Below are positions 19,377-29,750 of a stretch of DNA of 64,000 nt, one piece after another (positions within the stretch are counted from its first letter, which is position 1; each line of letters opens with the position of its first letter). The stretch comes from Yersinia mollaretii ATCC 43969. Lineage in GTDB: Bacteria > Pseudomonadota > Gammaproteobacteria > Enterobacterales > Enterobacteriaceae. The DNA is taken from positions 3,906,001 through 3,970,000 of the forward strand of contig NZ_CP054043.1 in the NCBI RefSeq assembly GCF_013282725.1, given 5' to 3'. The position numbers and the translations under genes were made by a program. Below the pieces are notes generated by a model. It worked only from the letters and a program-made list of their open reading frames with translations, was not told where the DNA came from and made no database searches.

Positions 19377-20243
19377 AAAGTTCACGCTGGCACGATCGAG
19401 ACCACATTCACCAATCAGATAGCGGCGCAGGGCTTTCACCGTTGAAGATTCAGCCGCCACCCAAGCATAGAACGTACTCGTACCCTCGGCGCGCTCCCAT
19501 AACACCTCACCGCCCAGACTGTTTTCTGCCAATGACTGCCCTTCCACCCGCGCCGTAACCGGAATCTGGACCCACTGGCGCACGGCGTCAACTAACAAAC
19601 GGCCGTGGGCCAGTTGATGTTCCGCATCCCGTGGCAACCAGTGCACTCGGGCAAACGGGAATTGCGCCAGACTGAGGCAATCTCCGGCGACAGGCACCTC
19701 AAAAAACGCCTGAACCTGTGGTGGATTAGCCAGTAGTGCCAGTTGTTCCAAAATCGCCACCGCCGCCGGTAACGCCGTTTCATCTGCAATCAGCAACGCC
19801 TGCGCCATCTGGGCCGGAGGTGCCCATTCATAGCCGCCACTGTCGAGTGGGTAGTCAGCATTCGGTGCCACCACCTGTATAGCATCGCCCGGTTGAGCAT
19901 GGGTTGCCCAAGCGGATGCCGGACCACTCTCCCCGTGCAGCACAAACTCCACATCCATCTCGTTTTGCTCTGCACGCAGCGCGCGCAAGGTATAGGTGCG
20001 CATCACCGGACGCTGTGGCTTGGCTATCGCCATGTAACTGCGATGCCAGTCATCCCCATTCTCCAATTGTGGAATCTGGCCCTCTTCTGCCGGGAACAGC
20101 AGTTTGATCCGCTGATCCGGCGCTTCCAGTTTCATGCGGTGAACTTCAGCCCCTGCAAAGACACAGCGCAACAGTGAAGGGGATATTTTCACTTTCTCTT
20201 TCAATTGGATATCAAAAACGCGATAGCTTGATGCCCCGGACAT
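19359..20243 (-). CDS. Siderophore-interacting ferric reductase (ViuB/SIP family)
   Basis: 294 aa from the ATG at 20243. It has an FAD-binding barrel with the flavin motif RTYTLR (around residue 95) and a C-terminal NAD(P)H-binding half. The end FYAWVAAESSTVKALRRYL is typical of the SIP family. By family it releases iron from imported ferric siderophore in the cytoplasm. The start lies 1 nt after the stop of the MFS gene, with GGAG ten bases upstream. Placement next to aerobactin genes makes ferric aerobactin the likely substrate, which is inference. Confidence 0.88.
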   Translation of the reverse strand: MSGASSYRVFDIQLKEKVKISPSLLRCVFAGAEVHRMKLEAPDQRIKLLFPAEEGQIPQLENGDDWHRSYMAIAKPQRPVMRTYTLRALRAEQNEMDVEFVLHGESGPASAWATHAQPGDAIQVVAPNADYPLDSGGYEWAPPAQMAQALLIADETALPAAVAILEQLALLANPPQVQAFFEVPVAGDCLSLAQFPFARVHWLPRDAEHQLAHGRLLVDAVRQWVQIPVTARVEGQSLAENSLGGEVLWERAEGTSTFYAWVAAESSTVKALRRYLIGECGLDRASVNFMAYWC

Positions 20244-20244
20244 A

Positions 20245-21471
20245 TCAATTATTCTCCGCAGAATGTGCTGTTTCTCGATGCTGACACCAGAGCCAGCCAC
20301 TGATGCCGCCCAACAGTAGCGCCATCACCAGTGCCGCCGCAATCAATTGTGACTCACCATAGAATTTTGCCACCACTGGCACCATTAACGCACTCATGCC
20401 ATAACCCAATGTGTGGCTGGTGGCGATAACACCTGAACCTTTGCCCGTGGATAATTTGTCGTTCAACATCAATTGGTAACCCGGTGTCGCCATGGCGGCA
20501 CCAAAAGAGGCCAGCGCACAACCCGCATAAAAGAGGACCAGCGGTTGAGCACACATCAGCCCTAAGCCCAACACCATAAAGAGGGCTGCCACCACCAGTA
20601 ATTGCGCGGGGGTAAAGCGCTGTGGGCGCACCACCAAAAACTGAGCTAACAGCGTACAACCGGCAGCCACACTGAGCAAAATCGCCACATGGTGGCTGAC
20701 GCGGGTCGCCGATTCATTGAATATTTGGCTCAAATGCGGTGCCAGCCCAAGTTGCATCAGGCTGACCGTCGCCGCCAGCAATAGCGCACAGAGTAAATAA
20801 GGCAACATGCTGATGCGTAGACGATTTTGTTGATGTGCGACGGGCGGTAATGGCGGATCATTATATTGGAAGCAGACCACCAACAACGCAATCAATGGGG
20901 CTATCGCCATCAACCAAAGTGGGGCCATCGGGTGTATTGAGAGAGCCAGTGCGGCACAGAGCGGACCCAGCAGGCGACCACAACTCAGGCCGGAACTGAT
21001 GGTCGCCAGCGCGGCCATTCGTTGCTCATATCCAGCGCGCTGCAAAGCCCACGTCTGGCAGGCGGGAACCATACCCGAGACGGTCAGACCATAAATAATC
21101 CGCGCGACGATCAGCCAGCCCAACCCGGCCACCTCCGCTAACCACCCTGCCGCCAACCCCCATACCGCCAAGGCTAACAAGACAAAACTGAGCAAGTAGC
21201 CGGTCAATGCCATCACCACCACAAACTTACAGCCGCGAATCTCCGATTGACGCCCCCACCACGGCGATCCCACTAAGAACAGCATGGAGCCGAGGGTCAG
21301 TAAACCCGCCCACACCGAGAGTGATAGATGAGTTTTTATCACTAATACCGGCAATACCACCAATAACCCGTTTTGCCCAATGCCCAAAAGCCCCGCGCAA
21401 AAAGCTAACGGCCATTGGGAGGAGGAGCGATTCCCGTTTGGACGGGGGTCAGACTGAAAAGATATGTGCAT
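20245..21471 (-). CDS. MFS transporter linked to the aerobactin locus (ShiF-like)
   Basis: 408 aa with 12 hydrophobic segments and an MFS loop (GSPWWGRQSEIRG) between helices 2 and 3. The context suggests a role as siderophore exporter, comparable to ShiF found beside iucA in E. coli and Shigella aerobactin loci. That role is inferred. The ATG at 21471 follows a TTG that could extend it by one residue. It is divergent from iucA across a Fur-box-like region. Confidence 0.82.
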   Translation of the reverse strand: MHISFQSDPRPNGNRSSSQWPLAFCAGLLGIGQNGLLVVLPVLVIKTHLSLSVWAGLLTLGSMLFLVGSPWWGRQSEIRGCKFVVVMALTGYLLSFVLLALAVWGLAAGWLAEVAGLGWLIVARIIYGLTVSGMVPACQTWALQRAGYEQRMAALATISSGLSCGRLLGPLCAALALSIHPMAPLWLMAIAPLIALLVVCFQYNDPPLPPVAHQQNRLRISMLPYLLCALLLAATVSLMQLGLAPHLSQIFNESATRVSHHVAILLSVAAGCTLLAQFLVVRPQRFTPAQLLVVAALFMVLGLGLMCAQPLVLFYAGCALASFGAAMATPGYQLMLNDKLSTGKGSGVIATSHTLGYGMSALMVPVVAKFYGESQLIAAALVMALLLGGISGWLWCQHRETAHSAENN

Positions 21472-21545
21472 CAAAAGTAAATTAACCGTTAAGAACGTTA
21501 GGGTTTTATAGGCAACTAATTAAAAAATTGTATCATGTGATTATT

Positions 21546-21586
21546 GATAATGATAAATATAATTGATATAAGAATCATTCTCAATT
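21546..21586. promoter_or_regulatory. Fur-box-like repeats between the MFS gene and iucA
   Basis: GATAATGATAAATATAATT (21546-21564) and the adjoining AAGAATCATTCTCAATT (21570-21586) are close to the Fur consensus GATAATGATAATCATTATC. Two adjacent sites in a 137-bp divergent spacer suit iron repression of both transcription units. Confidence 0.8.
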
Positions 21587-21608
21587 GAATTAAGAGTGAT
21601 ATGGGATC

Positions 21609-23402
21609 ATGACTATCCAGTTAGAATCCGCGACAATTTTAGGATCGGCAACAACCGTAGAATCTGCGACCACTAATGTGGCTGCGCAATGTTTTCTCAA
21701 CGCACTGATGCGTGAAACTCGGGATTGGCAGGTCGTTCCGGCAGCAGACAACTCACAGTATCCACAACTTCACATTCCTCTTTCGTCTTCACAGGCGATC
21801 CGCATGACTTTGCGGCATTTTTCGCCGACACAACATCACCACTATCTCTTCCCGGCTTACCTGCATCAGCAGGATGACAGCGCAGGGACGGCAATCAGTG
21901 TCGAACAACTCGTGACTCTGTTGCTGGAAAAACCTGCGGTCAAAGGGAAGCTTGCTGATGAGGTTATTGCCCGTTTCCGTCAGCGGGTGTTGGAAAGTCA
22001 TGACAATACCCAACACGCGATCACTCTTCGGCTAGATTGGCCTTCACTGCGCGATAAACCGCTCAATTTTGCCCAAGCAGAACAGGGATTACTGGCCGGC
22101 CATGCCTTCCACCCGGCCCCCAAGTCCCATGAGCCATTCGATGAAAAAGAGGCACATCGTTATCTACCCGACTTCACCGGCCGCTTCCCACTGCGCTGGT
22201 TTGCCGTGGATAAACACTTTTTGTGCGGTGATAGCCTCACGTTAACACTGCAACAGCGCCTGCAACGTTTTGCCAGTGAGAGCGCCCCACAGTTGCTACC
22301 GCACTTTACCGATAATGTTTGGCTGTTACCCATGCACCCATGGCAAGCCGCACATCTGTTGACACAGGATTGGTGCCAACAATTAGTGCAGCAAGGCGCA
22401 CTACAGGATCTGGGCGAAGCGGGCGAGCGCTGGTTACCCACCAGCTCCTCACGTTCGCTCTACAGCCCCTCCAACCGCGACATGATCAAATTCTCACTCA
22501 GCGTGCGCCTGACCAACTCGGTGCGAACCCTGTCAGTGAAAGAGGTCAAACGCGGTATTCGTCTGGCGCGGTTGGCGCAAACCCCGCGCTGGCAAGCACT
22601 TCAAGCCCGCTACCCGACCTTCCGCGTGATGCAGGAAGATGGCTGGGCCGGTTTGCGTTCGGCAGATGGCACGGTTCAGGAAGAGAGCCTGATGGTGCTG
22701 CGCGACAACCTGCTGTTCAACCAACCCGATGACCAAACCAATGTGTTAGTGACCTTGACCCAAGCCGCGCCGGATGGGGGCGACAGCCTATTGGCTTGCG
22801 CCGTGCGCCGTTTAGCCGCACGTTTAAATCTTCCTTTACAGCAAGCGACCCACTGCTGGCTGGAGGCTTATTGCCAGCATGTCTTATTACCGCTGTTCAG
22901 TCTTGAGGCTGATTACGGACTGGTGTTGCTAGCACATCAGCAAAATATCTTGGTGGAGATGCAGCAGGATCTGCCGGTGGGCATGTTATATCGCGACTGT
23001 CAGGGCAGCGGCTTTACCCGTGATGCGGCACCTTGGCTGGAAGAGATTGGCGAAGCCGAGGCGGAAAACCGCTTCAGCGAGCAGCAATTGTTGCGTTACT
23101 TCCCCTACTACCTGCTAGTGAACTCCAGTCTGGCGGTGACCGCCGCGCTGGCGGCCGCGGGTTTCGACAGCGAAGAGAATCTGATGGGCCGTGTCCGCGA
23201 TGCCCTTAGCGGCCTGCGGGCTAGCGCTAAAAACACCTTGTGTCTGGATTACGTTCTCGACAACTCACACTGGAACTGCAAGGGCAATTTCTTCTGCTAC
23301 CTACACGATCACAACGAAAACACCATTGTTGATCCGGCCATTATCTATTTTGACTTCCCCAACCCTTTTATTCATCCACAGCGACAAGGAGTTGCCCAAT
23401 GA
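21609..23402 (+). CDS. iucA: Aerobactin synthase subunit IucA (NIS synthetase)
   Basis: 597 aa NRPS-independent siderophore synthetase that joins N6-acetyl-N6-hydroxylysine to citrate using ATP. Family motifs are visible: MHPWQAAHLL, TSSSRSLYSPSNRDMIKFSL, SVRTLSVKEVKRGIRL and LLAHQQNILVEM. The reading frame is uninterrupted, unlike the frameshifted iucA described for Y. pestis. An ATG eight bases earlier is closed at once by TGA, which fixes the start at 21609. Residues 1-30 are rich in T, S and A with an imperfect ESATI/ESATT repetition. Confidence 0.94.
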   Translation: MTIQLESATILGSATTVESATTNVAAQCFLNALMRETRDWQVVPAADNSQYPQLHIPLSSSQAIRMTLRHFSPTQHHHYLFPAYLHQQDDSAGTAISVEQLVTLLLEKPAVKGKLADEVIARFRQRVLESHDNTQHAITLRLDWPSLRDKPLNFAQAEQGLLAGHAFHPAPKSHEPFDEKEAHRYLPDFTGRFPLRWFAVDKHFLCGDSLTLTLQQRLQRFASESAPQLLPHFTDNVWLLPMHPWQAAHLLTQDWCQQLVQQGALQDLGEAGERWLPTSSSRSLYSPSNRDMIKFSLSVRLTNSVRTLSVKEVKRGIRLARLAQTPRWQALQARYPTFRVMQEDGWAGLRSADGTVQEESLMVLRDNLLFNQPDDQTNVLVTLTQAAPDGGDSLLACAVRRLAARLNLPLQQATHCWLEAYCQHVLLPLFSLEADYGLVLLAHQQNILVEMQQDLPVGMLYRDCQGSGFTRDAAPWLEEIGEAEAENRFSEQQLLRYFPYYLLVNSSLAVTAALAAAGFDSEENLMGRVRDALSGLRASAKNTLCLDYVLDNSHWNCKGNFFCYLHDHNENTIVDPAIIYFDFPNPFIHPQRQGVAQ

Positions 23403-24349
23403 TGCCGCACGCCAAGTTGATGCATGCCAGTGGCAGCTTTCGCTGTGAACAGTTGAACCAGAGTCTCACTCTCGGTTTAGGGCTGGACGGCAGCGCCGTG
23501 CTGCACTGCCCAGGGCCGTTACCCCAAGGCTGGCTGGTGCAGGCGCTGGATCAATTATTCGTTGCCGCCCCACAAGTCACCGGAATCAGCTTGCCCTATA
23601 TTGAGTGGCGCGAAGAGCCGCAAGCCGCGGCCCTGTTTGCACTGGCCAGCGGTGACTATCTGGCACGAGAGCGGTTTTATCAGTTACCGCTGTGGTTGGG
23701 TGCTGAGCGCAATCGAGCTTCGGGTCAGATGCAGTATGACGCCGAGCGGGATATCTGGTTCCCGCAACGGCCTGCGCGCCCTAACGGGGAGGTCTATCGC
23801 CGCGTTGACCCGCAGATTAAGCGCACGCTGAGTTTTCGCTTACCGGAAATTGACCGCGACGCCGAACAGTTCACCCGTTGGATGAACTCACCGCGCGTGG
23901 AGGCCTTCTGGGAGATGAGCGGCCCGCTTGAGGTGCAGACAGCCTATCTGCAACGCCAGTTGGATTCCCACTATTGCTACCCGCTACTGGGCTGTTTCGA
24001 CGACCAACCCTTCGGTTATTTCGAAGTGTACTGGGCGGCGGAGGATCGTATTGGCCGCCATTATCGCTGGCAACCTTTTGACCGTGGGCTGCATATGTTG
24101 GTGGGTGAAGAGCAGTGGCGTGGGGCGCAGTACATCCGCAGTTGGCTACGTGGCCTGACGCACTATCTCTATCTGGATGAACCCCGAACGACTCGCGTGG
24201 TTGCTGAGCCGCGTGCCGATAACCAGCGCTTGTTCCGTCACCTGCCCGCTGCGGGCTACCACACCCTGAAAGAATTTGATTTCCCCCATAAACGCTCGCG
24301 TTTAATCATGAATCAGCGCGCTGACTTCTTTCAGGAGGGGGCGGTATGA
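23399..24349 (+). CDS. iucB: N6-hydroxylysine O-acetyltransferase IucB
   Basis: 316-aa GNAT-family enzyme that acetylates N6-hydroxylysine from acetyl-CoA. The acetyltransferase domain occupies about 135-310, with the typical siderophore GNAT segments FTRWMNSPRVEAFWEMSG and GRHYRWQPFDRGLHMLVGEE. The start ATG overlaps the iucA stop by 4 nt and has CAAGGAG 8 bases upstream. A second ATG follows at once. Confidence 0.93.
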   Translation: MMPHAKLMHASGSFRCEQLNQSLTLGLGLDGSAVLHCPGPLPQGWLVQALDQLFVAAPQVTGISLPYIEWREEPQAAALFALASGDYLARERFYQLPLWLGAERNRASGQMQYDAERDIWFPQRPARPNGEVYRRVDPQIKRTLSFRLPEIDRDAEQFTRWMNSPRVEAFWEMSGPLEVQTAYLQRQLDSHYCYPLLGCFDDQPFGYFEVYWAAEDRIGRHYRWQPFDRGLHMLVGEEQWRGAQYIRSWLRGLTHYLYLDEPRTTRVVAEPRADNQRLFRHLPAAGYHTLKEFDFPHKRSRLIMNQRADFFQEGAV

Positions 24350-26094
24350 CCACTCATCAATACAGTGACTGGCAGCGAGTTAATCACCAGATGATCGCCA
24401 AGATCCTTGCCGAACTGGAGTACGAGCGCACACTGCGCGCCGAGCCACTGGGGGAAGCCTGGTCTATCACCTTGCCGGGCGCGGTTTATACCTTTCACGC
24501 CAAACGGGGCATTTGGGGCTGGTTACATATCGATCCCGCCTCATTGCAGTGCGACGGTGTGCCGCTGACCGCTGACCAGATGCTGGGCCAACTGGCTCAA
24601 GTGCTGGAGATGGGCGATGCGCAGGTGGCTGAGCATCTGGAGGACCTATACGCCACTCTGCGTGGCGACATGCAGTTGCTTGCTGCTCGCAGTGACATGA
24701 GTGCTGACGATCTGATCGCCCTTGATGCGGATGCACTGCAATGCCTGCTCGCCGGTCATCCAAAATTTATCTTCAATAAAGGCCGCCGAGGTTGGGGTCT
24801 GACCGCCTTGCAACAGTATGCGCCCGAGTATCAGGGCCAATTTCGTCTGCACTGGGTGGCGGCTAAACGGAGCCATTTTGTTTGGTGCACAGATGCCAAA
24901 CTGGCACTGGATACCCTGCTCGACAGCGCGATGGCACCGGCGGAGCGTCAACGGTTTGCGAGCCGTTGGCATGAATTGCAGTTGAATGATGAATGGGTTC
25001 CCGTGCCGTTACACCCGTGGCAATGGCAGCAAAAAATTGCCCTGCACTTCCTGCCACAACTTGCTGAGGGTGAGTTGGTCGAGCTGGGTGAATTCGGCGA
25101 TCACTATTTGGCGCAACAGTCACTGCGTACCTTAACCAACGTCAGTCGCCGTGTGCCCTTTGATATCAAACTGCCCCTCACCATCTACAACACCTCCTGC
25201 TATCGAGGCATCCCCGGTAAGTACATCAGTGCCGGTCCGGCCGCTTCCCGTTGGTTGCAGCAGATCTTTGCACAAGACAGTACCTTGCGTGAAAGCGGCG
25301 CCGAGATCCTCGGTGAGCCAGCCGCGGGCTATATGACACATCCAACCTACGCGGCGCTGGGTAAAGCGCCCTATCGCTATCAGGAGATGCTCGGGGTTAT
25401 CTGGCGTGAAAATCCCTCCTGCTATTTACAGGCGGGTGAACAGGCCATTTTGATGGCGACATTGATGGAGACGGATAATCAGGGACATCCGCTGATCGCG
25501 GCTTATATCGCCCGTTCGGGGTTAAGTGCTGAAGAGTGGCTGACGCAAATGTTCCACGTGGTGGTGGTGCCGATGTATCACCTGATGTGTTGTTACGGCG
25601 TGGCACTGATTGCCCACGGCCAAAACATCACACTGGTGATGAAAGACCATGTGCCACAGCGCATCTTACTGAAGGATTTTCAGGGGGATATGCGTCTGGT
25701 GGATGAAACCTTCCCGCAAGCCGCCTCGCTGCCCAAGATTGTGAGAGACGTGACCGCGCGCCTCCCTGCCGACTACCTCATTCACGACCTACAGACGGGG
25801 CATTTCGTTACCGTGCTGCGCTTTATCTCGCCGCTGATGCAGGCGAATGGCGTTAGCGAACACCGATTCTATCAACTGCTGGCACAGGTGCTGGAGCGCT
25901 ACATGGCTCAGCATCCCGACATGGCAGACCGTTTTGCATTATTCAGTTTATTCAAGCCACGCATTATTCGTGTGGTTCTCAACCCGGTGAAACTCACCTA
26001 TTCAGAGCAAGATGGCGGCAATCGTATGCTACCTAACTACTTGCAGGATCTGGATAGCCCCCTTTATTTGGTCACCAAGGAGCTAGCCCAATGA
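24346..26094 (+). CDS. iucC: Aerobactin synthase IucC (NIS synthetase)
   Basis: 582 aa. Adds the second acetyl-hydroxylysine to the citryl intermediate to give aerobactin. It shows IucA/IucC family motifs PLHPWQWQQKI, TLTNVSRRVPFDIKLPL, YRGIPGKYISAGP and IAHGQNITLVMKDHVP, and a C-terminal FhuF-like end. Overlaps iucB and iucD by 4 nt each. Confidence 0.95.
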   Translation: MTTHQYSDWQRVNHQMIAKILAELEYERTLRAEPLGEAWSITLPGAVYTFHAKRGIWGWLHIDPASLQCDGVPLTADQMLGQLAQVLEMGDAQVAEHLEDLYATLRGDMQLLAARSDMSADDLIALDADALQCLLAGHPKFIFNKGRRGWGLTALQQYAPEYQGQFRLHWVAAKRSHFVWCTDAKLALDTLLDSAMAPAERQRFASRWHELQLNDEWVPVPLHPWQWQQKIALHFLPQLAEGELVELGEFGDHYLAQQSLRTLTNVSRRVPFDIKLPLTIYNTSCYRGIPGKYISAGPAASRWLQQIFAQDSTLRESGAEILGEPAAGYMTHPTYAALGKAPYRYQEMLGVIWRENPSCYLQAGEQAILMATLMETDNQGHPLIAAYIARSGLSAEEWLTQMFHVVVVPMYHLMCCYGVALIAHGQNITLVMKDHVPQRILLKDFQGDMRLVDETFPQAASLPKIVRDVTARLPADYLIHDLQTGHFVTVLRFISPLMQANGVSEHRFYQLLAQVLERYMAQHPDMADRFALFSLFKPRIIRVVLNPVKLTYSEQDGGNRMLPNYLQDLDSPLYLVTKELAQ

Positions 26095-27464
26095 ATCAGA
26101 CTCTGGATTTCATCGGCATTGGCATCGGTCCATTCAACCTCAGTATTGCTGCACTCGGCAGTGAAGTTTCTGGCTTTAACAGCAAATTTTTTGAGCGCAA
26201 ACCGCACTTCTCTTGGCACCCAGGCATGATGGTGCCGGATTGCCACATGCAGACCAGCTTCCTGAAAGATTTGGTCAGTGCGGTCTCGCCAACCAACCCC
26301 TACAGTTTCCTTAACTATCTGGTGCAACGGAAGAAATTCTACCGTTTCTTAACCACAGAGCACCGTACTGTCTCACGGGAAGAGTTTGCCGACTACCTCA
26401 GTTGGGCGGCCAACGGCCTCAATTCACTGACGTTTAGTCAAGATATTCAGAGTGTGGATTTTGACGAACAACGCCGTCATTTTGTCGTCACCACCCCGCG
26501 AAATGTCTACCATGCACGCCATGTTTGCTTGGGGATCGGCAAGCGCATAAAACTGCCAGAGTGCGTGACTGAACAGAATGACCGCTGCTTCCATGCCAGT
26601 GAGATGGCGCTGCGCAATCCCGACCTCACTGGCAAGCGCGTCACTATTGTGGGCGGCGGCCAGAGTGGTGCCGATCTCTTCCTGAACATCTTCCGTGCCG
26701 AGTGGGGCCAACCGAAGCAACTGAACTGGATCTCACGGCGCAACAACTACAACGCGCTGGATGAAGCCGCTTTTGCCAATGAGTATTTCACGCCGGAATA
26801 TGTTGAGAGCTTCTATGGCCTGAACGACAACGCCAAGCAGCGCATGTTGGCTGAGCAGAAAATGACCTCTGACGGCATCACCAGCGAGTCACTGCTGACG
26901 ATTTACCGCGCGATGTATCACCAATTTGAAGTGTTGCGCGAACAGCCTTGGGCCAGTTTGTTACCCAGCCGCTCATTGACCTCAATGCAGGCGCAGGGCA
27001 ATGGCTATCAATTAGTGACCTATCACCATCTCGATCAAGGCAAAGAGACCTTTGATACCGACGTGGTGATCTTTGCCACCGGATATCAGCAGGATCGCCC
27101 CGCCTTCCTCGAACCGCTAGCTCACCGCCTGATCACCACTGCCGATGATCAATACCGTGTGGCCCCTGACTTCACCCTCGACTGGCGCGGCCCACAGGGC
27201 AACTGTCTGTTTGCGGTGAACGCGGGGATGCACAGCCACGGTATCGCCGAACCCCAACTCAGCCTGATGGCTTGGCGATCGGCTCGTATTCTCAACCGGG
27301 CTTTAGGACGTGAACAGTTCGATTTAACGTCCACCCCGGCATTAATCCAGTGGCGCAGTCAGCTACCGGGAGCGCCTACCCGCGCTGAAAATCCCCTCCC
27401 CCTCGCCCATGAAGCCGCAGGGGAATTAGCAGTCCACGCACACCCGAATCACTCACATGAGTAA
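26091..27464 (+). CDS. iucD: L-lysine N6-monooxygenase IucD
   Basis: 457-aa flavoprotein that hydroxylates lysine in the first committed step of aerobactin synthesis. The N-terminal FAD motif is GIGIGPFNLSIAALGS. The NADPH site is TIVGGGQSGADLFLN. The late family motif is FATGYQQDRP. Full length for the family (about 425-445 aa in E. coli) with a slightly longer tail of low-complexity character (NPLPLAHEAAGELAVHAH). Confidence 0.95.
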   Translation: MNQTLDFIGIGIGPFNLSIAALGSEVSGFNSKFFERKPHFSWHPGMMVPDCHMQTSFLKDLVSAVSPTNPYSFLNYLVQRKKFYRFLTTEHRTVSREEFADYLSWAANGLNSLTFSQDIQSVDFDEQRRHFVVTTPRNVYHARHVCLGIGKRIKLPECVTEQNDRCFHASEMALRNPDLTGKRVTIVGGGQSGADLFLNIFRAEWGQPKQLNWISRRNNYNALDEAAFANEYFTPEYVESFYGLNDNAKQRMLAEQKMTSDGITSESLLTIYRAMYHQFEVLREQPWASLLPSRSLTSMQAQGNGYQLVTYHHLDQGKETFDTDVVIFATGYQQDRPAFLEPLAHRLITTADDQYRVAPDFTLDWRGPQGNCLFAVNAGMHSHGIAEPQLSLMAWRSARILNRALGREQFDLTSTPALIQWRSQLPGAPTRAENPLPLAHEAAGELAVHAHPNHSHE

Positions 27465-27512
27465 GTTCATCGGAACACACACCAACACTAAGATGGGATT
27501 TAAATAATAACC

Positions 27513-29699
27513 ATGAAGCGCAAATACCTTTGGGCCGTCAATCCGTGCCTATTAGCCATGCTCGTCCCCGCCGCTTGGGCAGAAGATCAAATGGTGGTCT
27601 CCGCCAGCCGCTCGCACCGCAGTGTGGCCGAAATGGCACAAACAACGTGGGTGATTGAAGGTCAGGAACTTGAACAGCAGGTTCAAGCAGGCAAGGAGAT
27701 CAAAGACATTCTGGCGCAATTGATTCCTGGCATGGACGTCAGCAGTCAGGGTCGAACCAATTACGGCATGAATATGCGGGGCCGTTCAATGATGGTGATG
27801 ATTGACGGTGTTCGCCTGAACTCATCACGCAGCGATAGCCGCCAGCTCGATTCTATTGATCCGTTCAATATCGGTCACATCGAAGTGATCTCCGGTGCGA
27901 CCTCACTTTACGGCGGGGGGAGTACGGGGGGGCTGATCAATATCGTGACCAAAAAAGGTCAGGCAGAGAAACAGGTAGAGCTGCAAGTGGGCGGCAAAAC
28001 GGGCTTCAAAAGCCAAAATGACCACGATGAGAACATCGCCGCCGCCGTCAGTGGCGGCACCGAACAAGCATTCGGCCGATTTTCAGTCTCTTATCAGCGC
28101 TATGGTGGCTGGTACGATGGCAAAGGCGATGAAGTATTAATCGATAACACCCAAACTGGCCTACAATATTCTGGCCGTTTGGACGTGATGGGCAGTGGTA
28201 CTTTCAATATTGATGACCACCAGCAGTTGCAGTTGACCGCCCAGTATTTCAATAGTGAATCTGATGGCAAACACGGCCTGTTTCTCGGGGATAACTTCTC
28301 AGCCGTGACGGGTAACGGGCAGGCATCTAACAGCTCAAATCTGCACTCCGATCGTATTCCGGGGACAGAGCGCCATCTTATCAACCTGCAATACTCCAAC
28401 ACCGATTTCTGGGGGCAGGATTTGGTCGCGCAAGTGTTTTATCGCGATGAATCCCTGACCTTCTATCCCTTCCCTACCCTGAATAAAGATGGCACAACGG
28501 TGACCAGTATTGGCGCATCGCAGCAGAAAACCGATTTTTACGGCGGTAAACTGACGCTAAACAGTAAACCTATCGATAACCTGACGCTGACTTACGGTGT
28601 CGATGCTGAACATGAAAGCTTCAATGCCAATCAACAGTTCTTTAATCTGGCGCTGGCGAAACAGACGGGCGGTATGACATTGCAAAATGCCTACAATGTT
28701 GGCCGCTATCCAAGTTACACCACCACCAACCTAGCCCCATTCCTGCAAACCAGCTACGACATTAACTCCATCTTTACCTTAAGCGGGGGCGTGCGTTATC
28801 AGTACACCGAGAATCAGGTCGATGATTTTGTGGGTTACGCGCAGCAACAAGCAATTGCGAATGGGACGGCGAGTTCAGCCGATGCCGTGCCGGGCGGGAA
28901 AACCGATTACAATAATTTCCTGTTCAATGCAGGTTTGTTGGCACATTTGGCCGAACGCCAGCAGACATGGTTCAACTTCTCCCAAGGATTTGAGATCCCC
29001 GATCTGGCGAAATATTACGGCTCCGGTAACTATCAATTGGTCAACGGCCACTATCAATTGCTAAAAAGTGTCAACGTCAATGACTCCAAACTGGAAGGCA
29101 CCAAGGTTAACGCCTATGAACTGGGCTGGCGCTACACCGGGGATAATTTGCGCACGCAAATCGCCGCTTATTACTCGTTATCTGACCAGACTATTGCAAT
29201 CAACAAAACGGATATGACCATCAGTGTGTTGCCGGACAAGCGGCGGATCTACGGGGTGGAAGGGGCAGTGGATTACTTCTTCGACGATAGCGAATGGAGC
29301 ACTGGGACAACCTTTAACCTGATCAAATCAGAAACCAAAACTGACGGCAAGTGGCAGAAATTAACGGTCGACACCGCCAGCCCATCAAAAGCCACTGCCT
29401 ATGTTGGCTGGGCACCGGGTGACTGGAATCTGCGCGTACAGTCTCAACAAACCTTCGATGTCTCCGACAATAAAGGCCGTAAGATCGAAGGCTATAACAC
29501 CATCGATTTCCTGAGTAGCTACACCTTGCCCGTGGGTAAAATCAGTTTCACCATTGAAAACCTGCTGGACAAAGAGTACACCACGGTGTGGGGCCAACGC
29601 GCACCGATTCTGTATAGCCCCACCTACGGCTCACCCGACCTCTATACCTATAAAGGGCGCGGCCGGACCTTTGGTGTGAACTATTCAGTGCTGTTCTGA
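27513..29699 (+). CDS. iutA: TonB-dependent ferric aerobactin receptor IutA
   Basis: 728 aa. A signal peptide (cleavage after AWA) is followed by a TonB-box-like segment (DQMVVSASR), a plug domain to about residue 165 (MNMRGRSMMVMIDGVRLNSS, SLYGGGSTGGLINIVTKKG) and a 22-strand barrel ending in aromatic residue F (GRTFGVNYSVLF). It lies 48 bp after iucD and is the last gene of the iuc operon. Confidence 0.94.
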   Translation: MKRKYLWAVNPCLLAMLVPAAWAEDQMVVSASRSHRSVAEMAQTTWVIEGQELEQQVQAGKEIKDILAQLIPGMDVSSQGRTNYGMNMRGRSMMVMIDGVRLNSSRSDSRQLDSIDPFNIGHIEVISGATSLYGGGSTGGLINIVTKKGQAEKQVELQVGGKTGFKSQNDHDENIAAAVSGGTEQAFGRFSVSYQRYGGWYDGKGDEVLIDNTQTGLQYSGRLDVMGSGTFNIDDHQQLQLTAQYFNSESDGKHGLFLGDNFSAVTGNGQASNSSNLHSDRIPGTERHLINLQYSNTDFWGQDLVAQVFYRDESLTFYPFPTLNKDGTTVTSIGASQQKTDFYGGKLTLNSKPIDNLTLTYGVDAEHESFNANQQFFNLALAKQTGGMTLQNAYNVGRYPSYTTTNLAPFLQTSYDINSIFTLSGGVRYQYTENQVDDFVGYAQQQAIANGTASSADAVPGGKTDYNNFLFNAGLLAHLAERQQTWFNFSQGFEIPDLAKYYGSGNYQLVNGHYQLLKSVNVNDSKLEGTKVNAYELGWRYTGDNLRTQIAAYYSLSDQTIAINKTDMTISVLPDKRRIYGVEGAVDYFFDDSEWSTGTTFNLIKSETKTDGKWQKLTVDTASPSKATAYVGWAPGDWNLRVQSQQTFDVSDNKGRKIEGYNTIDFLSSYTLPVGKISFTIENLLDKEYTTVWGQRAPILYSPTYGSPDLYTYKGRGRTFGVNYSVLF

Positions 29700-29750
29700 T
29701 CAGTACGCCACGGATAAATAAAGAATAAATCGAGTTACTCCACTTCAAGT

